From Marsupella aquatica (taxonomy: Eukaryota; Marchantiophyta): 64,000 nt of DNA. Under the pieces are notes generated by a model. The model was not told where the DNA came from. It did no database searches and saw only the letters and a list, made by a program, of their open reading frames with translations. The position numbers and the translations under genes were made by a program. The stretch covers positions 10,602,001-10,666,000 of the forward strand of contig OZ316895.1 in assembly GCA_973895155.1 (NCBI GenBank), written 5' to 3'. Shown in pieces: positions 48,401 through 60,411 of this stretch. Positions within the stretch are counted from its first letter, which is position 1. Each line of letters begins with the position of its first letter.

Positions 48401-50408
48401 CTGATTGCCGTCTCCCTCGTCGTTGATTCCGGCACTTTTGGCCCGGTGGTATATTACGTCTCTGACCATCACCTTCATAACATAGTTAGCTTCTGCGGAG
48501 AACCTATAGTCTCAGGATGACATGACTGTGGGACGTGACTTTATACTTTCTTCGTCTGAGAAAGGTGCTTTACTGCACATATCTACAATCCAAGTCTATC
48601 AGGAGAGCAGAAGCCTTTACTTGTGGTCTGCATTTTATGTGGAAAGCGGAAGGACAGTCCTATTTGCGGTCGATTTGTGTCTGCACCTGTGCAAGTTGAC
48701 TTTGTGTTTGCTTGAACGAATGTGATGCGAGATTTATTTTCCCCGCGTGTAGATTACAAAGGGTTTATAAAGAAACGAAAATCTGACCATGACTTTCCTA
48801 GTACTTTATCTTGGAGTTTGATGAGACGTTCTACTCCTGACTTTTGGATTGAGCACTTGGTTGATGCCTATATCTTTTTGGTTGTAGGTGAGTAAAATAT
48901 ATTAGTACAGGTGTTTCTCCTAGAGCTTTCTCCGGTCATACTTTTGCCACTACTCAAATTAACCCTTGACTACATTGAGGGCGATCTTAGTGGTCATGAG
49001 TGTACACAACGTGGGGTTATTTTTAGACCAAGTGGAAATATGAAAGTCATTTTATCAGTCTCCGTTGAGACGATGTGGAGTGGAATTTACGCAGTTATTC
49101 TCATTCTGTTTCATGGGATCTTGGGAATTGGATGGGGAGATATCTTGGGAATTGGATGGGGAGATAAATCGGAGAGAAGTTCATAGTGTTCATGATATGG
49201 ATCTGGAGTAGACTCTTTTGATTTCCTTTGATGTCGCTCACGGCAGGACAGCGGGGTTTTCCTTTCAGAGTCGGGGCGAGGAAAAGATAATAACCTAGAA
49301 TTCCTTATGAAGTACGAGGGGGCCGTTCTCACTGTTCATCCTTGATTGCTTGCTTTGCAGGAGGAGAGAATCCAGATGCGGAAGCCGGATCCGGATGCGG
49401 ATGGTGAAAAGTGAGTACTTGAGGGCTTTGGCAACTTTTGGGCTTCAATTTACTTTTATGAAGGAATGCACTTAAGTCTATGAACCAATTGATTTATATT
49501 CCGGTTAGTCCCACGGACAGCCTGTAATGTAGAGAAGAAGAAGACGGAGAGGGATAAAATACTGAGGGGCCATGGCTTGACACCTGTTTATTTGGACAGG
49601 AGAATGATATGATCTGTAACCTTGTGTCCCATATGGTGGCGCATGGCACCTGGTCCCTCTGATCATTGTCTCACCTTGATTTGGAGGAGCTTGGACCATT
49701 AGGGCAGGATCTCTTGTAAGTTACCTATGATGGTTGCAGAGTCTTTTTGAATCTTAACAAAAGTGGATATGGTGTCCATGTACTTCGGATGAAATAAAGT
49801 ACAGCCAATATAATGACAATCTGTCGGTGGTGATTCAGGTCCCGTGAAAAATCTCGAGAAAGATCTGTCAGAGCCACTAGTAGAGACGTGGACAAAGAAA
49901 AAGATGGAGATCGTGAACGGGATCGAGAGAAAGACAGGGAGCGAGATCGCGAGAAAGACCGAGACAGAGATTACCGCCACAGGGACAGAGATCGAGAGCG
50001 CGATCGGGATAGGGAAAGAGACCGGGACAGGGATCGAGACAGGGATCGTGCCCGAGATCGTGACCGTGATTCTGATTCGAGGAGGAGACGGTAATTGCAT
50101 ATGCCATTACTGCTAATACTCTAATGGAGCAGACTGGATTTTTCAGTTCAGACTTTATTCTCGTGCTGAGTATGGTAATTACAGTGGCAGGTCGCGGTCG
50201 AGGGAGCGTTCCAGGGAAAGAGACAGGGGTGACCGCTACAGGTCTATTTCTTCTAAATCCCCCCTTCCTTGTTCTAGTCCCAGAGTAGACGCAGGAACTG
50301 GATCTGACCTTGGCTTCTACGGATCTGGATTTTGCTGTCCATGTCGATAGTCTCACTATTCAATTTGATCGTTGCAGGGGGCGGCATGATAGGCATGACC
50401 GTTATTGA
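42293..50408 (+). CDS. LUC7: LUC7-like U1 snRNP-associated splicing factor
   Basis: LUC7 proteins bind U1 snRNP in the nucleus and help choose 5' splice sites. Shared exons 2-14 are 43964-44016, 44279-44447, 44636-44699, 44878-44957, 45090-45252, 46088-46149, 46296-46358, 46689-46747, 46896-46977, 49361-49410, 49839-50090, 50152-50241 and 50378-50408. They join in phase to either of two first exons, 42293-42442 (1a) or 43042-43188 (1b), giving 455 or 454 residues. In the 1b form, the CCCH finger is C33, C41, C56, H60. A coiled-coil-like helical region follows (EKLKEAEYM, IRIMEVVEELRSKRAD). The second finger is C275, C278, H294, H300 with LADHFGGKLHLGY. From about residue 332 there is an RD/RE/RS-rich tail ending in RHDRHDRY. 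Intron 10 is 2.4 kb. The exon 13 acceptor could instead be at 50,185 in the same frame. Confidence 0.93.
42477..42494 (+). repeat. 18-base poly-C tract
   Basis: An uninterrupted run of 18 C lies 35 bp after the exon 1a donor, followed by T and four more C. Such tracts are length-unstable and can form i-motif or, on the other strand, G-quadruplex structures. Confidence 0.85.
43042..43188 (+). other. LUC7 alternative first coding exon 1b
   Basis: The exon encodes 49 residues starting MDAFRKQLDALMGANRNG, then DVREVKRKYYDRDVCRLYL and GLCPHDLFQLT, with a GTGAGT donor in phase 0. This is the form closest to other plant LUC7 proteins. The sequence immediately upstream has no long pyrimidine tract, so a separate transcription start is more likely than splicing into it. 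Confidence 0.88.
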
Positions 50409-52089
50409 TCGTCAATTGCCAACTTCATTTTGTTCTAAACTACAAATGTACCTCCAATGGATCCCTCAAGAGGTGGTGAGGTGAGGAAGGTGATTGATGA
50501 CGACCATCATTGATTCGGAGCTCCTGCAGACAAAGCCTGGAAATGTGATGTGCAACCAGAATCCTTTTCCAGTGTTTTTGGAGATGCCCATTTGACTGTT
50601 CTGGTTGGCATATTACGTAGCTGGCTTTAGCTCACAAAGCATCCACTTGATACCACTCTACTCGTGTAAGAGAGGATGCTCATGCGTGGGTATCATCCCA
50701 TCACATCATGCAGTGCCACTCTGAGAGATACGTGCATTTTATTTTTAGGAAGATTAGGCTCGTTGGAGAAATACTTTGGTTTTCTTTTCTTTTGATAAAT
50801 CACTGCGCAATTAAGTATTATAGGGAGAAAGAGTTAAATCATTTATATATACAGTTGTACTTGTTCCATCAAGTCAAGTGTCTGCTCGTACTTTGTGATA
50901 TCGAATGAAGGTAAGAGGGAACGGATGGTGATTGATTCTCAACTACGGACTTTTTCCCCACGTGTATAAAGCTTAGGTTAATCCCTACAATAGGTCTGCA
51001 TTGGTTCATTTAACGTGTCCAGTTTCAAAGGATTACCCAGTATTGTTCCATTCCTATATTTAACATTTGATTATTATGGACTCAGCATATCCTAGAGTTG
51101 TGAAGTTTTATTTGTAGATTTCTCTTCGGACGTGAAGCCTGGTTCTTGGATTTTTTTTATTTCCAAAATTAAGGCTCTACTCTGACTTAGATCTGAGTTT
51201 CGTCGCCCTTTTGGTCAGTCCGACACTGGAGTATGTGAGAATCCTGTTGTCGGGACCATTGGTTGAGATTTTGATGGGCAACAGAGAGGTGAGACTTGAC
51301 TTACAAGGAGGATGTTGGGTAGAACTGGCTATGGTTGAATAAACCTTATCCCAGATTAGAATTGTTCAAGAAGGTCTGAAGCCTCAGCCCCACCACCAGC
51401 AACCGCGATAGCATACGTTTCAAGTATTATTGAGCATGTTTTTTTCTGGCCAGCACAAAGATATCTCAATGAAGGGAAGTGTGCGCCAGGTCACCAAGGT
51501 GCAGTGGAACTCAGTTGATTCCCGTATCTTAAAACGTCCATTCATGCCTAGTTGCCCACGAGGCAAAACCTACTGTAGCGAAGATGGAGTCTGGATGAAA
51601 TGTGATCGTGTTCTACCAACTCTACGTTACTTAACAACTTACGTATGGGCCCCTGAAATTGGTGGGAGTGTCGGTCAAGGAAGAATCAGGGAGCATAACT
51701 TTATAGGAGTTCTGTTCATGCGCTTTCTGTGGAAAAATGACGTTGCGCTCAACTGGGTGCTCTGCAGCTTGGTTCTGTACAAGGCACACCAGGGCATTTG
51801 CACTCGCTGCATGACTTTGATATACTTGAGGAATTTGTAGGCGGGTCGGGCTACCCATAGTGTGACGGCCATCAAGTCAGAGACCTCAACCATTCCAATC
51901 GCTAGGAATAACTCAATGAAGCTCTACTCGAACACTAACGGTTTTCAGAAAACCTTATATCGACTTTCGTCTACCTCCACTAACTCTCCTGTATTTCGCT
52001 GATCTTGAATAGTTTGTAAAGAAGTGAAGAGAATATATAAGCGTAGTTGTCTTTGAGCTGCATTCAATTTACGATTCTTCTTGCATGTT
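50409..52089. other. 3' flank of LUC7 and spacer
   Basis: Holds the LUC7 3' UTR and then AT-rich spacer. A 136-codon frame at 51,430-51,840 shows no family resemblance or splice context, and I do not call it a gene. Confidence 0.5.
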
Positions 52090-52830
52090 CTATTAACTAC
52101 TATATATGTTAAAGTGCACAAGAACAGAAACACCTAATTGGGAGACAGGGTCAGGCAAAGCAACCCAAAATAAAAGAAGAGAACAACCCCTAAAGTGCAA
52201 AAGAAATAAACTTCCTAACTGGAAGAGACGGTCCCAAAGGCGGAGCTAAGCAACCCATTAAATGGAGGGAAAAAACCAACTACTATAAACTACTATATAT
52301 ATTAAAGTGCAAAAGAACAAAAACACCTAACTGGGAGACAGGGTCAGGCAAAGCAACCCAAAATAAAAGGAGAGAAAAAAACCCCTAAAGTGCAGAAGAA
52401 CAAAAACTGCGAGAGGGTCCCAAAGGCAAAGCAAAGCAACCCAATAAATGGATGGGAAAAACCAACTAGGCCCAACCAGCCAAGAGGTCCCCCATAACAA
52501 AATAAAACACAAGGTGGCTAACTGGGAGACAGGGTCCCAAAGGCAAAGCAAAGCAACCCAATAAATGGATGGAAAAAACCAACTACAATAAACTACTATA
52601 TATATTAAAAGTGCAAAAGAACAAAAACACTTAACTGGGAGACAGGGTCAGGCAAAGCAACCCAAAATAAAAGGAGAGTAAAAACCCCTAAAGTGCAGAA
52701 GAACAAAAACTCCTAACCCGGAGAGAGGGTCCCAAAGGCAAAGTAAAGCAACCCAATAAACGGATGGAAAAAACCAACTAGGCCCAACCAGCCAAGGGAT
52801 CCCCATAACAAAAGAAAACACAAGGCATTT
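52090..52830. repeat. Higher-order tandem repeat array
   Basis: Three large units begin near 52,095, 52,286 and 52,592, each with aactactatatat, then aagtgcaaaagaacaaaaac, aactgggagacagggtcagg and a gcaacccaataaatgg block. The first unit is about 191 bp and the second about 306 bp because it carries an additional sub-block (gcccaaccagccaag plus aacacaagg). On the minus strand the text resembles a retroposon 3' UTR, which may be the source. Confidence 0.8.
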
Positions 52831-53179
52831 CTGCCTAGAGGACCAACATCTTACTGGGCAGAAATGCCTAGGAGAGCTCTTTCACGTACTATAGACTGCT
52901 TCTTTTGATTTCCCGATGGCGACAGACCACAGACCACTGTTTCGCAGTTCAGTTAGCTCATCGTTAAGGGTTGTTCGATGATTTTTATTGCTCTTCCCTT
53001 ATCAGAGCTTGCCACGTAGTCAACTTTACATCTCATTACTTTAAACCATATTTTCCGATGTATTTGTACACCAAACATGCGGCCGTTCGGTCATGCCACG
53101 GGTCATGCTGATCCCTAATTCGAGTATGGACGATCAGATTCAACTCGCGCGTCAGATCGACGGCTCACGACTCTTAACG

Positions 53180-53375
53180 CATATTTAGGGTCTCGTGGTA
53201 CTCCTTAATGGAGTATTTGGTCTCCCGTATGCCGACCCGCGGGAGCGAGGAGGCATACGGTCACCCAAATACTCAATTAAGGAGTACCTTGAGACCATAA
53301 ACATATACTCCCGCGGGTCCGTATATGGTCGCCCAAATACTCCATTAAAGAGTATCTTGAGACCATAAACATATA
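53180..53375. repeat. Nested foldback with an extra direct copy
   Basis: A roughly 55-bp left arm (53,180-53,235) is the imperfect inverse of 53,252-53,306, with CCGCGG in the loop. A third copy, in the same orientation as the right arm, follows at about 53,321-53,375 after another CCGCGG. Shared core words include tactccttaat and gagtatttgg. Confidence 0.75.
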
Positions 53376-55880
53376 CGTATTCTCTACCGTAGGTGTAGAT
53401 TCAAGACAACGCCTCGATCCCAGAAAAAAAAAGGTTGGTATCTCCTCCATTCTCGCTCTAGCATGCGAGGTGGGCGTGGGGTCCCGTCCTTGCGTTCTCG
53501 TGGCATAATTATTGCTAGGCGGGACCGCAGCTCGTAATGCATGCCCAACCCCGGTGATGCCCTCCCTGCCCAATGCATGTCTTTCTACATTTTCCTACGG
53601 CATGGCTATGGAGTTGGCGGCAGGTGAGCGCAATCGGGAAAGGGAAACACCGTGCAGGGTAGGATATTGCACCCCGGCGGCGGCTCTCCCTCTCTTTTGT
53701 AGTGCCGCGAAAGCTTCTCAAGCTGGCATCCTACTCGCTCCTGCTCCTGTAGTGTAGAAATTGGTGGGCGGTACAATCTCTTGCGCCTTCTCTGGACCAT
53801 TCCAGATTTCCAGAAACTGACTCGGCTGCAAGTGCGCTCACGGCCTTCGAAAGGCTCCATTCAACGGTATTTGGTGGCGTTCGATTTACGTTCCCTCTCC
53901 TTCGATACATGTTTTCACTGCATTTTGTTTTTCCTCAGTAGGTGCGGCGATTGCTACAGGATATTGCACTAGATCTCAAACATCGATGCATTTCATTCCG
54001 TTTCACAGGAGCGATGTTTACTGACTGAAGGAAATGAACGAGTGTTGAAACCTCAAAAGCTTAGTAGTCGAGGATAATATGACACAGAAGCGAGAATGTA
54101 CGCTAGAGGAAGTAACCGGGAGGGTACAAAATACATTAGGAAGGGGGAACACAACTCATGAATGACGAAAAGCGTGTCCCATAGATGTGCAAGTCAGATC
54201 ATTTCTTTGTGACCAAACGTTCTTTGGTCACTCCCCTAGTGTAGTTCCTTTTTGTCACGAAATGCCAAATTGAGCACAACTGCCTTCGCGTCTTTCTCTC
54301 CTTGCCTCACAAGAGGGTGAGTTGCAACCAAAGTGAAACTCAAATCAAGTCCAGTACAGTAGTGCAATCCAGGCGGTTCGAATAATTGTAGCCCGGGTAC
54401 GAGCTAGATAGGAAAGCAAGTGTGGACAGGTTGATAGAGTTGGGCAGGACTTGAACAGAACGACAAGGAGGGTCCTTTTCCCACCGTGAGCTGGGCCCTG
54501 AAATCCTCACTCCTGGACCATGAGCCCAGGCGAGTCAGAGGATTAGAGGTTCAGAGCATGTATACCGTTCGTAGGTACGGGACAGCTTCTTATGTGAGGA
54601 CAAGATTGCCGAAAGTTACGAGGACGAAAAGCAATTCAATGGATGAGAACCGCAAAGCATTGCAGACTTACAGACTACATTCCCCTATTTGGTCACTTTC
54701 TACTACTCCTACACACAACTACTTCAACAAGGCACCACCAAAGGTTTTTGGGTAGTTCCTTCTTCGGCGAGTCGAGTCCTGTTGTAGTGAGTAGAGGCCA
54801 CCATTCCCGTTCCGCCCAAGCTTCAATCAGCCGTTAGGCAACGTTTGTACTCTCACCTCAGTCCAGCCTTCATGGTTTCGTTAATTGGACAGTACTTCTC
54901 CGAAACCGGGTGGACAGTGGAGTGGAGACATCCATTGCCATGGGAAAGTGTACAGTACAGGGTGGAGTCTTTATGGGGTCTTTTCTAGTGGTGGAGAGAG
55001 ACTCATCGGGATATACAGACCCATTTGCAATCCACGAAAAATATACACTGTACTACCCCAATTTGCCTCCATCACCGTTCCAGTGTTCCGCCATCAGAGA
55101 GAGGACCATCATAGGCAATCTATGGAACATCAGCACCTATCAAAATCCACAATCCACAATCTTTCCTGGCCACAGTTGTGAAGACAAGTTGAATGGTACT
55201 ACCTCCGTCCCATAATAATACTCTAGTTAAATGCTCATTCCTCCAATAATTTAATTAAGAAAACCGTTTGATTAAACTGACAGAACCCAATCGGTCCGAC
55301 AAAGAAGTCTAGATGGCCCACCTGATTTATAAACATATCCTCATGGACTTGAAGATCACGCCCAAAACTCTCGTGGCTGCCAGATGTTATCTATTACACT
55401 AACGAGTAAGAGTAAGACTCTAAGATGTGAATTGAAAATAAGACATTCATCTGTGGAAATTCTTTGTCATAGTAGCCTGGCTGGAACTCTCTTTCCAAGC
55501 TATGTCCAAGTAGCACAGGAATAGCCACTTTGATTGAATATCCACGGAGAAATTGAGAGGTAGCATTCATTGATAAAAACCTCTTGAATGTGGGAATAGA
55601 GTATAGTGGTTGGGTGGGTGACTGAAGGTATGATCTTTGGAAATTTGTAGCTCTGCCAATTGTGGATCAAATTCTGTGATATTGGACAGATTGAAAACTT
55701 TTTCCAAACCTCTCCTAACAAACCAAGGAATAACTGTTTGAGTGGCATGGTGGGAGAATGAACACCCATTTTATCTGACACAATTATCTTTAGACATAAT
55801 CCCGTTCAGAAGATTGTTTGACATGCCTTGCACAACCATTGGACATAGGTGAGTTTGCTCCACATATATTAGTTCTTTCT
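53376..55880. other. Intergenic DNA with one unexplained ORF
   Basis: No recognised gene. A 101-codon frame at 54,910-55,215 (beginning MDSGVETSIAMGKCTVQGG) has a fairly protein-like composition but no family I can name and no splice signals I could trust. A sequence resembling one Stowaway-type terminus lies near 55,200 without a partner. Confidence 0.4.
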
Positions 55881-55911
55881 ACCCTAACCCCTAAACCCTA
55901 AACCCTAAACC
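55881..55911. repeat. Interstitial telomere-type repeat
   Basis: About three and a half copies of CCCTAAA, the complement of the plant telomere repeat TTTAGGG, lie here inside the sequence. No subtelomeric context is otherwise seen. Confidence 0.85.
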
Positions 55912-55923
55912 TGTGCGGGTAAA

Positions 55924-56016
55924 GCCTAAACATAATTTGGTCTTTTGTTTTTGTGTCAAAGGGGACCCAAGCCTAAATATAAATTGCTCTTTTGTTTTTG
56001 TGTCAAAGGAGACCCA
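55924..56016. repeat. Two-copy tandem repeat, 47-bp period
   Basis: Two copies of a 46-47-bp unit containing cttttgtttttgtgtcaaag lie directly beside the telomere-type repeat. Confidence 0.85.
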
Positions 56017-56057
56017 TCCAACATGGGATGGAAGATCAACTTTGGAGTAGTACCCTT

Positions 56058-56195
56058 GTAGGGTAGCCATAAGGGGGTCATACCCAGGGTTCTGGACCAG
56101 GAGAGTAAGAGAGCCCCAAAATGGATGGCCAGGGGTTGAAAAGAAACCAGTACTCCCACCACACAACCCCACCCACACACACATACCTTGAGTTA
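56058..56195. repeat. Dispersed repeat, copy 2
   Basis: Begins gtagggtagcc and contains tacccaggg, ggaccaggagag and accccacccaca in the same order as the copy at 40,182-40,330, with indels between the motifs. Confidence 0.5.
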
Positions 56196-56320
56196 GGGGA
56201 GATCTCACTTGGGATGTCTTGGTTGTAACCCAAGTGCAATCCCCCCTTTACACCTAAGCCAGTTGCTTATAATTTGGCCTTTTGCAACTAAATAAGAACA
56301 CACTGACATGGGTGATTTGC

Positions 56321-56700
56321 TAATTGTATGATTTTCTCCTTCACTCCCTGTCTCAAATGTCTCGTCTAATCTTGGTCATCGAAAGGTGGCTCTGTCTTTT
56401 TTTTACTGCCCGTGGTCCAGGAAGTGGGTGCCATAAGAGGTCACATGGAAGCCCCTAAAATCACGGTTCAAAGAATCAAAGCAGTCCAAAAGCTAAATCT
56501 CGTTATATACGGTGAAATGGGTACTTTTCTAATTGCATGCTTTTCTCATTCGCTTCCCGTCTCAAATGCAGCTTTTATTCTTGGACATCACATTGGTCAA
56601 ATGTAGGTTCTTCTTTTCCGACCGCAGGCCAGGAGGCAGGAGGTGGGTGTCATAGGTGTCATAGGGAAGGGGAGCTCTAGCTAACATCAAGGTTCGAAGC
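56321..56700. repeat. Diverged tandem duplication, about 207-bp period
   Basis: The segment starting ctaattgtatgattttctcc at 56,321 is matched by ctaattgcatgcttttctca at 56,528. Both continue through gtctcaaatg, a Pu-gtgggtg(c/t)cata motif and a ggttc(a/g)aag motif. Confidence 0.65.
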
Positions 56701-59700
56701 ACATGTAAAATGTTTAGGGTTTCGGGTTTCCTGTTTCTGGGGATTAAAAAATAGGATACTAGGGTCGACCCCATACTACGGCAAGCGTGATATTGTAGGT
56801 GTCTGAAATGGATCTGACTTATGTTGCTGTTTGGCTGAGGGCCTTCTTGGAACTCGGTCTGGTGCTTTTGTAGTTTTGTTCCTCAAGTCCATCTCCCAAG
56901 AATCCCCCATGCTGATTGGTGATCGAAGGGAATATTTTGGAGGAGTGGATTTGTCAGTCATCTCTTCTCACGCAATTTCAAATCACTCTTCTTGACCCTC
57001 CTACTCGGTTTATTCATGACTTTTACCATGGTTTTTAGTTTCCTGTTGAGTGTGGTTTTAGTTCCTTGGCAGTTGTGGGGCCCTCTATTTTTTGGGCTTT
57101 TTGGCCTTGCTAGGGGTTTACCTTGTTTTTTCCCTTTTTATTGATCTCCTGCCTAGTTCTTGTTCCTGGTTGACACTTGTAACTTGTTGATCTATGGCAG
57201 TGTGATATATATATAATTGCATATATACAGATGAGTGTGTGATACAAGAGCCCAATGAGTTTGCAGTACCGGATTAACGGGCGCGAAGCACAGATAGTGA
57301 GGGTGAGGCACAAAGGGCAAAGTATGGATGGTGAGGCATGGGAGGGTGAGGCATGGACAGCAAGGCAGAGGGCATATGGCCTACCAAACAGTGACAAAAA
57401 CCATTTTTTAAGCAAACAGTTACAATTTTTTCTGCCCACATGACCTGAATACAGTCAAGCTGGCAGAATGAGTGGGATCGGTTACTATAATATGTGGATA
57501 CATATCAATAGAAACTGGGAGAGGGTGATACAAGCCAGGTGGTGGGGAATAAAACCAGGCCCCTTTCCAAAAGTCACAAGAAGACTGAATGAAATCATTA
57601 TAGTCTTAGCAAATTCTAGTCCATACCACCTACAATACCTTACCATGGCTACCTTACCGTAGGAAATCAGTTGTACATTGATAGGCAGGTCGCAATATTT
57701 GACTTCACTTTGTTCAGTCAAATACCACTGTAAAATAGCTCAGCCCATGCCATCGCACACGCCCAATCCCTCCAACTAGGTGGTCGATATGTAAATCCTA
57801 GAACATTTGAACCATTTATTTGTAGAGCTATAGAAATTGTATAGACTTTGTAAAAGCCACCTCAAGCCAAGCCAGAGAGTGGCTAGTTGGCTACTAAGAG
57901 TGGCTATTTCTGGGGCTGTGAGGTTCTTGCCCATCCCTCCCAATTCATGGCTTCACTCCAACAGGCAGCTGATGTTTTTCAGCGCGTGTCACCCATACCT
58001 GCCAGTGCACAAGGTCTAGAATGATGCAAGAGTGAAAACAAAGTTTCTTCAACGAAGTGCTAGAATCACTTTGCATCTAAAAGCAAGTCATTGAAGTTTA
58101 GGGCAGTTGCACTCAATTTTGCTTGCATGCCATAGTAGTATGCCATTTGACTTGTCACACCAATATTGGGACTCTTGACAGAATGAACTTAAGATGATGT
58201 TTTGTTTGCAAAATCTTGAGTTTATAGGATTGGATCCAGCCCAGATCAGCTGGCATATTCTAGCTAAGCCCATATGGTTTGGATTCCGGCAGGTCTCAGG
58301 TTCTTACCTCGCCTTGACCCAACTTTTGGACACTCCACCTCAAAGTTGACCACACTCAAGTTAGGCTTTGATGGCCGTCACCTGCTCCTGTGCTCCGTGC
58401 TCTGCCAATTGTGCCCTTTTCTCAGGGCTCACTGAAGGCTGGCCCCAATGTTCAAGTAAACCACAGCTGCACATATAAGAGCTATGGGCCCTAGCTCTCA
58501 TTTTCACTATGAGTGGAGGGATGGGCAGAAGTGTTGGGGTGAGGCCAACCTTTTAAGGTGAGCTCCACTTTTTCGGTTGGCTCCACTATTCACTGTTGGC
58601 AGGAATGAACATAGGAAGGGGGCCCTTTTATGTGGGAAGGTGTGTTTAACATCGAAGTATATGTTGTGAGCCTGCGGGAGAGTCGTTTGGCTCTGCTCTC
58701 ACCCTGTCAACTGAACCAATTGACAACTCATGCTGTGACTGAACTTGCCCTGTTAATAATTGCCTATTAGAGAAACCTCTATGGTAGCCTCTTTTTTACT
58801 TAGGTGTTTACAGGCTCCACCAATCATTCTATTTAATGGCTTTATCTTTCTGACTTCTTGGTCTGTTCCTTCTCTTTTTGTCACCTCCCTGTGCTTGTTG
58901 TGGCTGGGGTTCAAGAATACTTGGGGTCCTTTTCTGGCATCCATTCAAACAACCTGCTAATTGTTATTGTTAATAAAGAAAACTCATTTGAGGGAAAAAA
59001 AAAAAAGCAATTGTTGTTTTGGCCACCCTTTCGTACCTGCTGATGTATCTATCTATACAGTGTAATGTGCAATCCCACTCTTTCTTTCTAGAGGCCCAGT
59101 TACAAAATCTCATTCTGGCGGGAGGCCTCTGGATTCTTGGGACACTTTCTCCTGACAATGAGATCAACCTAAGGTGTCACTTGCCAGAGCTAGCTTGCAC
59201 ACTCCTTGAAATCTAGTTGCCAGATAGACTCACCTATACCCTGCAAAGATGAGTGTGTGACCATCATATTTTGGACATTAATTTGGCTCAATATCACTCA
59301 CTATCCTACTACTATCAACAACAGTTTGTGATGCAAGGACATTGGACTGCTGTAGTTCGTCAACAAACAATATTATGTTGCAAATTTTTCCCTGACATCC
59401 CTGTGGATTTTATAAAGCCATCAGTCCATTTACACCAGAAATTTTGATTGTGTTTTGGATGGGATTTGCCCCAGTACTTTTTTCAGGTATTCTACTAACT
59501 TTAACCTCTCGGTTTTAGTGGACTTCCCCATTTATTTGGAAATTTTTTGGATTGTATATCAAATTTTTGCAACATGTTCCCTGATGCAGTATCTATTACC
59601 TGATAAAATTTTGAGATTTTTCTGAGATTGTTTGTTCCAATTCCAATCAACACAAATATAGAGAAAATAGGAAAAACTTCTCATTTGTGAAGGATGCCCT

Positions 59701-59843
59701 TGACTAGTTTGGGCATGGGCAGCCGCTTACCACAATTTACAAGTCACATTTAAAATGAAACTGAAAGGAGTGCTATCAGCTTCTGTTTATATATTTTGCC
59801 AAAGTCCATCTTAGCTACAGTTAAGCTCGGTTGGACCGAGGGG
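56701..59843. other. Gene-free DNA, possible retroposon remnants
   Basis: No gene recognised. The segment 58,780-59,008 ends in AATAAAG and a run of 12 A, and 56,980-57,200 is T/G-rich with a similar 3' UTR look. Both may be 3' ends of non-LTR elements, but no coding motif supports this. Confidence 0.35.
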
Positions 59844-60053
59844 TTTGTTTTGCCCATCCCCATGGACTGTGACACACACGGCTTCACTTTACACCCAAAA
59901 TCCACATTGTCAGCCTATCTTAAGAAGGATGCTTCACTTTTGAGAAGTACTTTGTTTTGCCCATCCCCATGGACTGTGACACACACAGCTTCACTTCACA
60001 CCCAAAATCCACATTGTCTGCCTATCTTAAGAAGGGCGCTTCACTTTTGAGAA
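59844..60053. repeat. 107-bp tandem duplication cut by Copia insertion
   Basis: Two copies start at 59,844 and 59,951 (tttgttttgcccatcccc) and are about 95% identical. The second copy ends at the exact base where the Copia LTR begins. Confidence 0.9.
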
Positions 60054-60397
60054 TGTTAGATATTGCTCTAGTCTTGTGACTCATGAGCTAACCACAGTTA
60101 GTCTAACTCGGGTTAGGACTTAGCTAATGTTAGCGGTAGTGCTGTTGTGCATATAGCCAGGGCTGATGCCAGACCCTGGTGGAAATTAGGCTCATTGTCA
60201 CGGAGCTAGTTGAGAGATAGGGAGAGCTTGTGCTGTGGATGCTTGGTATGGCCGGTCGGCCTAGAGTGCAGTAAAGCTCTTGTGTGTTCCCGTGGACGTA
60301 GCCTCATATGGAGGTGAACCACGTATTTCTCTGTGTCGACAATTGTGCGTTGGATGGTTCATGGGCTTGCCGTTACGAATGTCGTCTATGGTCAACA
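60054..60397 (+). repeat. 5' long terminal repeat of Copia element
   Basis: The LTR begins TGTTAGA and ends CAACA, giving the TG...CA termini and a short TGTT/AACA inverted repeat. Near its end, cccgtggacgtagcc followed by gaaccacgta and cttgtg-like sequence is characteristic of the R/U5 part of plant Copia LTRs. Confidence 0.88.
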
Positions 60398-60399
60398 AG

Positions 60400-60411
60400 T
60401 GGTATCAGAGC
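60400..60411 (+). other. Primer-binding site, initiator Met tRNA
   Basis: TGGTATCAGAGC is complementary to the 3' end of plant initiator methionine tRNA and begins two bases after the LTR end, the standard position for priming minus-strand synthesis. Confidence 0.92.

Noticed and set aside
49118-49167. 24-bp tandem duplication (ttgggaattggatggggaga) in LUC7 intron 10
   Set aside because: It is real but a trivial two-copy intronic duplication with no visible consequence.
49699-50356. Minus-strand proline/serine-rich frames over the LUC7 tail
   Set aside because: They are the antisense of the RD-rich repeat in LUC7 exons 12-13.
54376-54420. tRNA gene suggested by ggttcgaat
   Set aside because: Only a B-box-like word is present; there is no A box at the right spacing and no cloverleaf.
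55197-55225. Stowaway MITE terminus (ctacctccgtcccataataa)
   Set aside because: The motif looks like a Stowaway end, but I found no inverted partner within several hundred bases on either side and no paired TA duplication.
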